Shown in pieces: positions 1-7,791 of a stretch of DNA of 64,000 nucleotides. Under the pieces are notes generated by a model that worked only from the letters and a program-made list of their open reading frames with translations, searched no databases and was not told the origin of the DNA. The position numbers and the translations under genes were made by a program. This DNA comes from Croceitalea dokdonensis DOKDO 023 (GTDB lineage: Bacteria; Bacteroidota; Bacteroidia; Flavobacteriales; Flavobacteriaceae), in NCBI RefSeq assembly GCF_001306415.1, contig NZ_LDJX01000002.1, positions 682,001 through 746,000 on the forward strand, given 5' to 3'. Each line of letters begins with the position of its first letter. Position 1 is the first letter of the stretch.

Positions 1-301
1 CATTACCAGAGCAAAAGCCTGTTGCCAATTTATACGATAGAGGGTTTATATCATCTCTAACCAATTGCTCAGATTGCTTAAAAATGGACTCACCACCGTC
101 AATCATCAATTGAAATTCAAAATCCGACATAATATCGGAAACCATCATAGACATTTCTTGGGCCTCAGTGTCCCTCATTTCTTCTAAATCAAACTTTGTC
201 TCAATAGTATACGTTATGCTTAAAGATTTTTGACTAAAAACAGTTTTAAATGAGATTAAGAAAAAAAAAGTTAAGATGATCTTGTATTCAGGCAATTTCA
301 T
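1..301 (-). CDS. GLPGLI-family-like secreted protein (5' part, runs off window)
   Basis: The open frame starts at the ATG read from 301 to 299 and continues off the window edge, so only about the first 100 residues are visible. The N-terminus is a signal peptide (MKLPEYKIILTFFFLISF, then KTVFSQ). After it come residues of the type SLSITYTIETKFD and, further on, FQLMIDGGESIFKQSE, which resemble the N-terminal beta-strand pattern and the ESxFK segment of the Bacteroidota GLPGLI family (secreted, function unknown). The family's GLPGLI motif lies further along and cannot be checked here. It is 44 bp downstream of the small secreted-protein gene on the same strand, so the two are probably cotranscribed. 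Family assignment is an inference from the fragment. Confidence 0.6.
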   Translation of the reverse strand, partial: MKLPEYKIILTFFFLISFKTVFSQKSLSITYTIETKFDLEEMRDTEAQEMSMMVSDIMSDFEFQLMIDGGESIFKQSEQLVRDDINPLSYKLATGFCSGN

Positions 302-345
302 ATAAGTTCTTTAAAAGGAAGACCAAATGGCCTTCCCGTTTTAAT

Positions 346-549
346 TCATTTTATTCCACAACCACATCTTTCGTAAATGCACCAGTTATAAGCTAATGCA
401 AACAGATCAGGTCTACCTTTGGTCAATTTAGCTGCTATGCTCACACAAGATTCAAAAGGTAAATCCTCTTTTTCATTGACATTGGTTCCGGCGTTAACGC
501 TAGCCGAAAAAGTTAAAAACAATACAACCACTCCAAAAATTCTTTTCAT
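346..549 (-). CDS. small secreted Cys-containing protein, function unknown
   Basis: This 67-residue protein has a clean signal peptide (about residues 1-20, ending SASVNA) and a mature part of about 47 residues with four cysteines (in ESC, NWC, RCGCG). The paired C-terminal cysteines (ERCGCGIK) suggest a disulfide-stabilised exported peptide. I do not recognise a family. It precedes the partial GLPGLI-like gene on the same strand by 44 bp, which suggests a two-gene unit whose products both leave the cytoplasm. Upstream the strand is separated from glpD by a strong terminator. Confidence 0.6.
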   Translation of the reverse strand: MKRIFGVVVLFLTFSASVNAGTNVNEKEDLPFESCVSIAAKLTKGRPDLFALAYNWCIYERCGCGIK

Positions 550-629
550 TTTCTCAAAATTTGAAAGTTAATAATTAGTGTTTTCCTTACCATCATTTAG
601 CGCTAAAAAGTAAGATTGGTGTAAAGTTG

Positions 630-686
630 AAAAAAAAAAAAGGAAAACCCCCGATTAAAAACCTTAGAATTTCTGGGGTTTTCCTT
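630..686 (-). terminator. intrinsic terminator of glpD
   Basis: A perfect 12-bp inverted repeat (AAGGAAAACCCC at 640-651 with GGGGTTTTCCTT at 675-686) is followed, in the minus direction, by an uninterrupted run of about ten T (630-641 read as A on the plus strand). It lies about 75 bp past the glpD stop codon. Confidence 0.85.
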
Positions 687-758
687 TAAAATAGGCAGTT
701 TTAACACTATTGTGGCTAGTGGGCAGGTGAGGTTGGGTTAAGTGCCATGGTATGCCGA

Positions 759-2429
759 TCATACCAGCTCCCTTTCCAATGAAAAATTGGAATGCATCTC
801 CAGCTCATGTTCCATCTGTTGTTTAAAGGCCAATAGCTGGGCATCATCATACCCAAATGCGGTTTTAAAATCTAACAGCAAAGCATCTAAGTATTCCCTA
901 ACACTTTCTATATTAAAATACAACCTACCGGTTCTGCGGATAAAGAAATCCATTGGGTTGGTCACCATCTCATGTGCAATGCCAAATTGGAGTTCTGCAC
1001 GGATCATCGCCAAATACAACTCTTGGTCCTTAAAGCCTTGGTAAAGCTCAAGAATCTGCTCTGTCTGCTTACCATAATTGGTCACCAAAAACCAGGCATC
1101 GTATTCGGTAAAGCCGTCTGGTTGCAAACGGTCGTAAATTTCCTTAATGTATTTTTTAACGTGTTTAAACTTTTTAAAATCGCTTCCGCAAAGCGGGATG
1201 GTATCCGTTATGCAAGGGTTTACCTTCTTGCCCTGTTCTTCCATCTGCTTGGTAATACGATTGACCACCCGCTCTGCCATTTTGCGGTACCCGGTAAGTT
1301 TGCCTCCGGCAATACTGATCAATCCTGTATCCGAGGTAAAAATTTCATCCTTACGGGACAGTTCTGAGGCAGATTTTCCTTCTTCATGGATCAAGGGCCG
1401 TACCCCCGCCCAGGAGGAGATGATATCTTCCATCTCTAGCTCAATGTCGGGAAACATATTGTTAACGGCCGATATTAAGTAAATGGCATCGGCCAGATCG
1501 GTCCTGATGTCATCCTTGTCCAAATTATAATTGGTGTCCGTGGTGCCCACATAGGTGACTTTTCCCCTTGGGATAGCGAACATCATTCGCCCATCCGGGA
1601 TATCAAAATAGACAGATTGCTTTACGGGAAGTTTTTCATAGGGGAATACCAGATGCACCCCCTTGGTAAGATGCAGGCGTTTTCCCTTCTTGGAATTGTT
1701 GGTGCTTCTAAGTTCATCTACCCAGGGTCCTGCGGCACTAATCACGTAATTTGCTTGTATGGTAAAGGTTTCACCACCCAATTGATCTTCAACCGTTACG
1801 CCGGCCACCTTGTCATCGGTATACAAAAAATCGGTGACTTTGGCATAATTCAGGGCTTTTGCCCCATAGGCCAAACTGGTTTTGATGTTCTCTATGGTCA
1901 AACGGGCATCATCTGTGCGGTATTCCGCATAAAAACCGGCCCCATTGAGTATTTTCTTGGGCAACAGCGGTTCTAATTTTAACGCTTCCTTCTTGCCCAA
2001 CATCTGCCGTTTGTCCTCCCCGGTGACCTGTGCCAAGATATCGTACACCTTAAGCCCAATACTGGTTAGCCACTTGCCGTAAGAGCCTCCCTCAATGAGC
2101 GGAAGCAGCATTTTTTCCGGCAATACCAAATGGGGCGCCAATTTGTGCACAATGGCACGTTCCGAACCTACTTCTTTTACCAGCCAAAAATCGAACTGTT
2201 TTAGGTACCTGAGCCCACCATGTATCAACTTGGTGGACTTGCTGCTGGTGCCCGATGCAAAATCTCCCTTTTCCAATAAGGCTACCTTTAAACCGCGCGA
2301 AGCTGCATCCAGGGCAATGCCCCCGCCTGTGATGCCCCCTCCAATGACAACAAGGTCAAAGGTTTCTTTTGAAAGCTCTTTAATGGTTTTGGACCGGTCT
2401 AGACCAGAAAAACGGACGGGTGTAATCAT
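759..2429 (-). CDS. glpD: FAD-dependent glycerol-3-phosphate dehydrogenase
   Basis: A 556-residue flavoprotein that oxidises sn-glycerol-3-phosphate to dihydroxyacetone phosphate at the inner face of the membrane and passes electrons to quinone. The N-terminal Rossmann motif is VIGGGITGGGIALDAASRG (about residues 28-46), followed by the family stretch GTSSKSTKLIHGGLRYL. SWAGVRPL and IAGGKLTGYRKMAERV are typical of the DAO-fold C-terminal half, and the length fits the GlpA/GlpD C-terminal helical domain. A TAAATTTG -7 box lies 17 bp upstream of the ATG, so it has its own promoter although the ABM gene lies just upstream. No glpK or glpF is in the window. Confidence 0.93.
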   Translation of the reverse strand: MITPVRFSGLDRSKTIKELSKETFDLVVIGGGITGGGIALDAASRGLKVALLEKGDFASGTSSKSTKLIHGGLRYLKQFDFWLVKEVGSERAIVHKLAPHLVLPEKMLLPLIEGGSYGKWLTSIGLKVYDILAQVTGEDKRQMLGKKEALKLEPLLPKKILNGAGFYAEYRTDDARLTIENIKTSLAYGAKALNYAKVTDFLYTDDKVAGVTVEDQLGGETFTIQANYVISAAGPWVDELRSTNNSKKGKRLHLTKGVHLVFPYEKLPVKQSVYFDIPDGRMMFAIPRGKVTYVGTTDTNYNLDKDDIRTDLADAIYLISAVNNMFPDIELEMEDIISSWAGVRPLIHEEGKSASELSRKDEIFTSDTGLISIAGGKLTGYRKMAERVVNRITKQMEEQGKKVNPCITDTIPLCGSDFKKFKHVKKYIKEIYDRLQPDGFTEYDAWFLVTNYGKQTEQILELYQGFKDQELYLAMIRAELQFGIAHEMVTNPMDFFIRRTGRLYFNIESVREYLDALLLDFKTAFGYDDAQLLAFKQQMEHELEMHSNFSLERELV

Positions 2430-2445
2430 ATGGCAATTTTTAATG

Positions 2446-2476
2446 CAAATTTACAAAATAGCTGAAGGTGTGGCAA
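2446..2476 (-). promoter_or_regulatory. promoter of glpD
   Basis: On the minus strand a perfect -7 box TAAATTTG (2453 to 2446) is preceded, 19-20 nt further up, by TTGC, matching the Bacteroidota pattern TTTG-N19-TAnnTTTG. The start codon is at 2429. Confidence 0.6.
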
Positions 2477-2486
2477 TCTGTTGGCA

Positions 2487-2798
2487 TTATGGTTGTGTAA
2501 ACTCGTACTCCCTTTCTACCCTACATATCCTTACTTTATACCAGCTATACCAAACGTTTTTGCCCTGTTGTTGCGCAAATTGGTGGTCTGCTTGGGATTT
2601 CCATTGGGCCATGGCTTCCAGGTTCTCCCAGTAACTTACCGTAATGCCCATCTGCTCTTGGGCGGTTTCCATCCCCAAAAATCCGGGCTGCTTCTTCGCC
2701 AGCTCCTCCATGGCCTTGGCCATTGCGGCATAACCGCTGCGGTTGCCCGTTTTGGTACTGGTAAAGATTGCGGCGTAATAGGGCGGTTTAGGGGACAT
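2487..2798 (-). CDS. antibiotic biosynthesis monooxygenase (ABM) domain protein
   Basis: A 103-residue protein of the dimeric alpha/beta-barrel ABM superfamily. The segments MAKAMEELAKKQPGFLGMETA and GITVSYWENLEAMAQWKSQADHQFAQQQGK are the typical core, ending in the Trp-rich WYSWYKVRICRVEREYEF strand. Members include heme-degrading and quinone-forming monooxygenases, but many are uncharacterised. No substrate can be inferred. Its ATG overlaps the stop codon of the upstream hypothetical gene by one base (TAATG), so the two are translationally coupled. Confidence 0.85.
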   Translation of the reverse strand: MSPKPPYYAAIFTSTKTGNRSGYAAMAKAMEELAKKQPGFLGMETAQEQMGITVSYWENLEAMAQWKSQADHQFAQQQGKNVWYSWYKVRICRVEREYEFTQP

Positions 2799-3154
2799 TA
2801 ATCAATATACTTCTTATCCAAAAAATAGCTTACCAAGGCTTCTTTCATAAGCACAGACTGTTCCCCGGCCTTTAAGGGGGGTAATTCTTCCTTTACCTTG
2901 TAGTGGGGCCAACCTTCGTCATCAAAAAACTCAAACTCATAAAACCCATAGGGTTCCAATAATTTGCAAATGGCAATGTGCATAAGGTTAACCTTCTCAT
3001 CCTTTTTAAATTTACGGTTAAGTTGTCCCAGTTCCTGTACCCCTACCAGATAAATTATAGCGTCCAGCTCTAGGTGGTCCCCATCGGCAAATTGTGCAGA
3101 TAATTTATCTACCAACAGCTGCCAGCGTTCTTTTAGGATGATGTCTCTTGCCAT
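2798..3154 (-). CDS. conserved hypothetical protein, 118 residues
   Basis: Soluble acidic protein of unknown function (MARDIILKERW..., ending in SYFLDKKYID). No signal peptide or membrane segment is visible. An in-frame start 15 bp upstream (3169) is possible, but a perfect -7 box, TACCTTTG on the minus strand (3166 to 3159), sits across that extension, so the ATG at 3154 is chosen and the mRNA would be essentially leaderless. It is coupled to the ABM gene by a one-base stop/start overlap and is divergent from cvpA. Confidence 0.65.
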   Translation of the reverse strand: MARDIILKERWQLLVDKLSAQFADGDHLELDAIIYLVGVQELGQLNRKFKKDEKVNLMHIAICKLLEPYGFYEFEFFDDEGWPHYKVKEELPPLKAGEQSVLMKEALVSYFLDKKYID

Positions 3155-3158
3155 AGTG

Positions 3159-3187
3159 CAAAGGTACAATCCTATGGCTTATATTTG
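3159..3187. promoter_or_regulatory. divergent promoters between the 118-residue gene and cvpA
   Basis: Two perfect -7 boxes face away from each other: CAAAGGTA at 3159-3166 (minus-strand TACCTTTG) for the hypothetical gene and TATATTTG at 3180-3187 for cvpA. They are only 13 bp apart, so the two polymerase footprints must overlap. Confidence 0.6.
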
Positions 3188-3201
3188 TTTAAAACCACCG
3201 T

Positions 3202-3735
3202 ATGAGTTTTATAGACATTGTACTGGGAATCTTACTGGCCTTAGGTCTATATAAGGGCCTCAAAAATGGCCTGTTTGTAGAACTGGCCTCATTGGTTGCC
3301 CTTATTGCAGGTATTTATGGTGCCATTCACTTCTCCTACATTGCCGGCGACTACATGGCAGCGCAAATGGATTGGGACCAAAAATATATTAAGATTACCG
3401 CTTTTCTCATCACGTTTGTCGCCATTATCCTATTGGTACATTTTGCCGGAAAACTTTTGACAAAAATTGCCGACTTTGCCATGCTGGGCATTTTAAACAA
3501 AATTGCCGGCGGTATCTTTGGAACCTTAAAGGTGGCCATTATCCTAGGCGCATTGCTCCTGTTTTTTGAAAAGGCCACGGCCTCCTTTGATTTTGTCAGT
3601 AAAGACACCCAAGAGGCCTCTATTTTCTACACGCCTGTCCGTGATATTGGCGCCTTTGTTTTTAGCCTTGTCTTTAAGGACGCACCAGAGAATCTACTGG
3701 ACCCAGAAAACCAAACACAGGCAGACCCGTTGTAA
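3202..3735 (+). CDS. cvpA: CvpA family membrane protein
   Basis: A 177-residue inner-membrane protein with four hydrophobic segments. The N-terminus MSFIDIVLGILLALGLYKGLKNGL followed by VELASLVALIAGIYGAIHFS is the hallmark of the CvpA (colicin V production) family, which in other bacteria is linked to envelope stress tolerance. The Gly-rich helix LNKIAGGIFGTLKVAIILG fits the family. The last 30 residues are soluble. It stands alone with its own -7 box and is followed by a lipoprotein gene after 156 bp. Confidence 0.85.
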   Translation: MSFIDIVLGILLALGLYKGLKNGLFVELASLVALIAGIYGAIHFSYIAGDYMAAQMDWDQKYIKITAFLITFVAIILLVHFAGKLLTKIADFAMLGILNKIAGGIFGTLKVAIILGALLLFFEKATASFDFVSKDTQEASIFYTPVRDIGAFVFSLVFKDAPENLLDPENQTQADPL

Positions 3736-3891
3736 CATGCGCCATTCTTCGGGAAAAAACAACTTTTTGCCGAAAAACATAAAAAGAAAGTGCCCTCTAC
3801 AAAAAATTGGATTATTATGCATGTGCAAAGGATTTAGAACACCCTTTGCCGTCCCCAATCCATTACCTGGACTGCCCAAAAAGAACACTAT

Positions 3892-4374
3892 ATGAAAAAG
3901 GCAGTTTCACTACTAAAATTGACTGTAGTAGCTATGTTGCTATGTACAGCTTGCTCCCAAGAATCCGTTGGTGAGTTATCCACTATTGAAAGTATTAGCG
4001 TGCCAGAATTTGAGGCCCAATTGTTGGTTAAGGTCAATGAACACCGTGCATCCCTAGGCCTGTCACCGCTCCAAAATAACGCTGCTGCCTACCAAGAGGC
4101 CAGTAGCCATAACGACTATATGATCGGCAGGGGAAATATTAGCCATGATAATTTTGAGCAACGCGCATCGCGCATCGTATTGGAAACATTTGCCAAAGAA
4201 GTGGGCGAGAACGTGGCTTGGAACCATGCAACCGTTAATCTTGCCTTGGAAGGCTGGCTAAAAAGTCCTCCGCACAAATCCACACTTGAAGGGGCATATA
4301 CCCACACGGCCATTAGCATCAAAAAGGATAGCAATGGCACCCTGTATTACACACAGATTTTTATACAGCAGTAA
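3892..4374 (+). CDS. CAP (SCP/PR-1-like) domain lipoprotein
   Basis: A 160-residue protein with a lipoprotein signal peptide whose likely lipidated residue is Cys21 (MLLCTAC). The rest is a compact CAP domain: LLVKVNEHRASLGLSPLQNNAAAYQEASSHNDYM with the cavity histidine region, then SHDNFEQRASRI, the GENVAW motif, and EGWLKSPPHKSTLEG ending in YTQIFIQ. Bacterial CAP proteins of this kind are exported and of mostly unknown activity. The next gene is a paralog. Confidence 0.88.
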   Translation: MKKAVSLLKLTVVAMLLCTACSQESVGELSTIESISVPEFEAQLLVKVNEHRASLGLSPLQNNAAAYQEASSHNDYMIGRGNISHDNFEQRASRIVLETFAKEVGENVAWNHATVNLALEGWLKSPPHKSTLEGAYTHTAISIKKDSNGTLYYTQIFIQQ

Positions 4375-4644
4375 ATACCTCCTTTCATCGATATTCCTAT
4401 CCGTTGGTCCGTTTATCGATACCTTTCCCCGGAGCAATGGTCCAAATGCGTCGGTGAAACGCCTTTTTTTCCATAAACTGACCTATAATTTCGATGTTCC
4501 TAAAGGTGCAGTTCGTCGAATGACCCAATAATGACGCCTGCTTACCAGTCAACGAAGTTTTTGTAAAATCAAGGGGTTTTACTCTGGGCAACACCTTCCT
4601 TCATCTACTTTTATCCCCAGAACGTATTAAAAGAGTCCCCTAAA

Positions 4645-5133
4645 ATGAAAATAAAAAATATATGTACTGTATTTGTAATTCTCTTATTGTGGAGTTGTAG
4701 TGAGGGAGGTACGGAAACCGATGCCTTGTACGCAGAGGTACAACTACAGGAATTGAATATATCTGTTGAAGAACAAGAATTGTTTGATTTAGTAAACGAA
4801 TACCGGATAGCCAACGGACTAAATGCCCTAGGCTATGAACCTGAGGTGTATTCCATAGCGGAAGAACATACCAATTTTATGATTGGGGAAAACAAGGTAA
4901 GCCACAGTGGTTTTGAGCAGAGGGCAACAGAAGTTGCAGCGGCCACAAATGCCGTATTTGTAGGTGAAAATGTAGCCAAAAACTTTCCTGAACCGCAACA
5001 GGCATTAAACGGATGGTTAAAAAGTAACAGCCACAAAAAAACCTTGACAGGGCAATATACCCACACCACTATCTGTATTAAGGCCAATGACCAAGGAAAG
5101 CTTTTTTATACGCAGCTTTTCATTAGAAAATAA
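4645..5133 (+). CDS. CAP (SCP/PR-1-like) domain lipoprotein, paralog
   Basis: A 162-residue lipoprotein (LLLWSC lipobox, Cys18) with the same architecture as the preceding gene: LFDLVNEYRIANGLNALG, EEHTNFM, SHSGFEQRAT, GENVAKNF, NGWLKSNSHKKTLTGQYTHTTI, and a C-terminal YTQLFIRK. Identity with the first copy is moderate and spread along the domain, so the duplication is old. The 270 bp between them contains nothing I can call. A strong terminator follows. Confidence 0.88.
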   Translation: MKIKNICTVFVILLLWSCSEGGTETDALYAEVQLQELNISVEEQELFDLVNEYRIANGLNALGYEPEVYSIAEEHTNFMIGENKVSHSGFEQRATEVAAATNAVFVGENVAKNFPEPQQALNGWLKSNSHKKTLTGQYTHTTICIKANDQGKLFYTQLFIRK

Positions 5134-5201
5134 TATTTAGGACCTATTTAAATTGTTTTGGAGTATTTTGAGTTATCATTTTAAATTGATTTTTGGTTAA
5201 G

Positions 5202-5230
5202 AAAAGCCCATGAAAATGGGCTTTTTCTTT
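5202..5230 (+). terminator. intrinsic terminator after the CAP lipoprotein pair
   Basis: Ten-bp stem AAAAGCCCAT (5202-5211) and ATGGGCTTTT (5216-5225) closed by a GAAA tetraloop and followed by a T-rich tract. Confidence 0.9.
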
Positions 5231-5274
5231 TTTGAACTTGTGGGTTTGTTTTTTGTAACTTTCGAGAAAAAACA

Positions 5275-5817
5275 ATGGGCATTACACCACCATTTAACCT
5301 TAACCAATGGATCGATGAACATAGGCATTTATTAAAACCGCCCGTTGGCAATAAAAACCTATATAAAGATGCTGGGGATTATATTGTAATGATTGTTGCG
5401 GGACCCAATGCCAGAAAAGACTATCACTATAATGAGACAGAGGAGCTGTTCTACCAACTTGAAGGGCATATTGAGGTACATGTTCAAGAAAATGGACAAA
5501 AGAAAACCATGAAATTGGGGCCTGGGGATATGTACCTACATCCAGCCAAGATTCCCCATTCTCCGGTGCGTCATAAAGGTTCCATTGGACTGGTCATAGA
5601 GCGCAAACGAAATCACATGAATGTGGATGATGGGCTTTTGTGGTTCTGCGACAACTGCAACCATAAACTCTACGAGGCTTATTTTACCTTAAACGATATT
5701 GAAAAGGATTTTTTGGCCCATTTTAAGCATTTTTATAGCTCTCAGGAACTAAGAACCTGTGCCAAGTGCGGGACAGAAATGCCGGCAGACGAAAGATTTA
5801 TTTCAACAGAAAGTTAA
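5275..5817 (+). CDS. nbaC: 3-hydroxyanthranilate 3,4-dioxygenase
   Basis: A 180-residue cupin enzyme that opens the ring of 3-hydroxyanthranilate in tryptophan (kynurenine) breakdown, giving the precursor of quinolinate or 2-aminomuconate. The predicted Fe(II) ligands are His51, Glu57 (YHYNETEELFYQLEG) and His95 (LHPAKIPHSPVRH). The C-terminal rubredoxin-like metal site of the bacterial form is present as two CxxC pairs (Cys125/128 and Cys162/165). No other kynurenine-pathway gene is in the window. A near-consensus -7 box (TAACTTTC, 5256-5263) lies just upstream. Confidence 0.93.
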   Translation: MGITPPFNLNQWIDEHRHLLKPPVGNKNLYKDAGDYIVMIVAGPNARKDYHYNETEELFYQLEGHIEVHVQENGQKKTMKLGPGDMYLHPAKIPHSPVRHKGSIGLVIERKRNHMNVDDGLLWFCDNCNHKLYEAYFTLNDIEKDFLAHFKHFYSSQELRTCAKCGTEMPADERFISTES

Positions 5818-6192
5818 ATGGGGTTTACACTGCAATTGCTTATTGGTTTGGTGGCAATGCTTCATTTTTACTTTATGTACCTAGAAATGTTTGCTTGGAC
5901 CACCAAGGCCAAAAAAATATTTCGCAAATTCCCCAAAGACCTTTTTGAGCCTACAAAGGTTCTTGCGGCAAATCAAGGCCTCTACAATGGGTTCTTGGCC
6001 GCAGGTCTGGTTTGCTCCCTTTTCATTACGGATTTGGAATGGCAACAGAACAGTGCCCTCTTCTTTCTTAGCTGTGTTGCCATAGCAGGGATTTATGGTG
6101 GGCTCTCCGTTTCCAAAAAAATCTTTTTTATTCAAGGGGTTCCTGCCCTAGTTGGCGTTCTTATGCTTCTTATCACAATTTATTCTTCGTAA
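5818..6192 (+). CDS. DUF1304 family membrane protein
   Basis: A 124-residue protein with four predicted transmembrane helices. The pattern HFYFMYLEMFAWTTKAKKIFRKF, AANQGLYNGFLAAGL and FFIQGVPALVGVLML is typical of DUF1304 proteins, whose function is unknown. Its ATG follows the dioxygenase stop codon directly, so the two are almost certainly cotranscribed. The downstream aldehyde dehydrogenase has its own promoter. Confidence 0.85.
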   Translation: MGFTLQLLIGLVAMLHFYFMYLEMFAWTTKAKKIFRKFPKDLFEPTKVLAANQGLYNGFLAAGLVCSLFITDLEWQQNSALFFLSCVAIAGIYGGLSVSKKIFFIQGVPALVGVLMLLITIYSS

Positions 6193-6197
6193 ATTTG
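6190..6197 (+). promoter_or_regulatory. -7 box of the ALDH7 gene
   Basis: A perfect TAAATTTG overlapping the stop codon of the DUF1304 gene, 38 bp before the aldehyde dehydrogenase ATG. No clear -33 TTTG is seen. Confidence 0.45.
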
Positions 6198-6234
6198 TGA
6201 AAATCACAACAATATTCATCTTTAAAGTTATAAA

Positions 6235-7788
6235 ATGTCAGAAATAGCAAAAAGCTTCGGAATTCATGGTGCGCTGCAACAACTGGGGGTACGGTTGGAA
6301 AACCCTGGAACATCCACAGGTTCCAAGACCTTTGGTTCAGGAGAATACTTTAGTTCACATTCACCAGTGGATGGGCAACTTATTGGTAAGGTCACCCAAA
6401 CCACGGTAGATGAATATGCAAAGGTGATGGAAAAGGCAAGCAGCGCATTTTTGGAATGGAGACTGCTGCCTGCGCCACAACGAGGGGAAATCGTAAGACG
6501 ATTTGGGGAAAAACTAAGGGAGCTAAAAGAGCCTTTAGGGAAACTGGTTTCTTATGAGATGGGAAAATCATACCAAGAAGGGTTGGGAGAAGTCCAAGAA
6601 ATGATTGATATCTGCGATTTTGCGGTAGGACTTTCCAGGCAATTACATGGACTTACCATGCATTCCGAAAGACCGGGCCACCGTATGTACGAACAGTACC
6701 ATCCATTGGGTATTGTTGGTATTATTTCCGCTTTTAATTTTCCTGTGGCCGTTTGGGCATGGAATACCGCGCTCGCTTGGGTCTGTGGTGATGTTTGTGT
6801 TTGGAAACCATCGGAAAAAACACCGCTTTGCGGTATCGCCTGCCAAAACATTATAGCGGATGTACTTAAAAAAAACAACCTTCCGGAAGGAATTTCCTGC
6901 TTGATCAACGGCGATTATAAAGTGGGTGAAATGATGACCGCGGACCAACATATTCCATTGGTCTCCGCAACCGGATCTATTAGAATGGGCAAAATTGTTG
7001 CCCAAGCTGTAGCTGCCCGTTTGGGCAAATCCTTATTGGAACTTGGAGGCAACAATGCCATCATCGTTACCCCGGACGCAGACATTAAGATGACCGTCAT
7101 TGGGGCTGTCTTTGGCGCTGTGGGCACTGCAGGTCAGCGGTGTACTTCAACAAGGCGTTTAATTGTGCACGAATCTATGTATGACCGAGTAAAAAACGCC
7201 ATAGTTGATGCCTATAAACAGTTAAAAATTGGGAATCCTTTAGATGAAAACATGCATGTAGGGCCGCTAATTGATACTGATGCCGTGGCCATGTACGAAG
7301 CTTCCCTAAGAAAAGTGGTACAGGAAGGGGGGAAGGTCCTTGTTGAAGGCGAGGTTCTTAACGGTGCTGGTTTTGAAAGTGGTTGTTACGTAAAACCTGC
7401 TATTGTGGAGGCAGAAAATTCCTATGAAACGGTTCAGGAGGAGACCTTTGCTCCCATACTCTATCTACTAAAATATTCAGGAAACGTAGAAAATGCCATC
7501 GCACAACAAAATGGGGTGGTTCAGGGATTATCCTCCGCAATAATGACCAACAACCTTAGGGAGGCAGAACGTTTTCTCTCCGTGGCCGGAAGTGACTGTG
7601 GCATTGCCAACGTGAACATAGGAACCTCCGGTGCGGAAATCGGCGGTGCCTTTGGTGGTGAAAAAGAAACCGGCGGAGGTCGGGAGAGTGGTTCAGATGC
7701 TTGGAAAATCTATATGCGCCGCCAGACCAATACCATCAACTACACTACGGAACTTCCATTGGCACAGGGCATTAAGTTTAATTTATAA
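6235..7788 (+). CDS. ALDH7-type aldehyde dehydrogenase (aminoadipate-semialdehyde dehydrogenase-like)
   Basis: A 517-residue NAD(P)-dependent aldehyde dehydrogenase. The catalytic cysteine is Cys303 in GTAGQRCTSTRRL and the general-base glutamate is Glu269 in LLELGGNNA. The N-terminus (FGIHGALQQLGVRLENPGTSTGSKT) and the segment IISAFNFPVAVWAWNTALAWVCGDVCVWKPSEKTP are characteristic of the ALDH7/antiquitin branch, which oxidises alpha-aminoadipate semialdehyde in lysine catabolism. The lysine role is inferred from the family. Close placement to the hydroxyanthranilate dioxygenase could suggest a role in amino-acid breakdown. Confidence 0.88.
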   Translation: MSEIAKSFGIHGALQQLGVRLENPGTSTGSKTFGSGEYFSSHSPVDGQLIGKVTQTTVDEYAKVMEKASSAFLEWRLLPAPQRGEIVRRFGEKLRELKEPLGKLVSYEMGKSYQEGLGEVQEMIDICDFAVGLSRQLHGLTMHSERPGHRMYEQYHPLGIVGIISAFNFPVAVWAWNTALAWVCGDVCVWKPSEKTPLCGIACQNIIADVLKKNNLPEGISCLINGDYKVGEMMTADQHIPLVSATGSIRMGKIVAQAVAARLGKSLLELGGNNAIIVTPDADIKMTVIGAVFGAVGTAGQRCTSTRRLIVHESMYDRVKNAIVDAYKQLKIGNPLDENMHVGPLIDTDAVAMYEASLRKVVQEGGKVLVEGEVLNGAGFESGCYVKPAIVEAENSYETVQEETFAPILYLLKYSGNVENAIAQQNGVVQGLSSAIMTNNLREAERFLSVAGSDCGIANVNIGTSGAEIGGAFGGEKETGGGRESGSDAWKIYMRRQTNTINYTTELPLAQGIKFNL

Positions 7789-7791
7789 GCT

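Noticed and set aside
2390-2406. GGACCGGTCT, similar to the TetR palindrome AGACCGGTCT, at the start of glpD
   Set aside because: It lies inside coding sequence, is not a perfect copy of the palindrome, and is not in a promoter spacer.
4286-4594. ORFs in the gap between the two CAP lipoprotein genes
   Set aside because: They overlap coding sequence in the wrong frame or cross the gap without any start signal.
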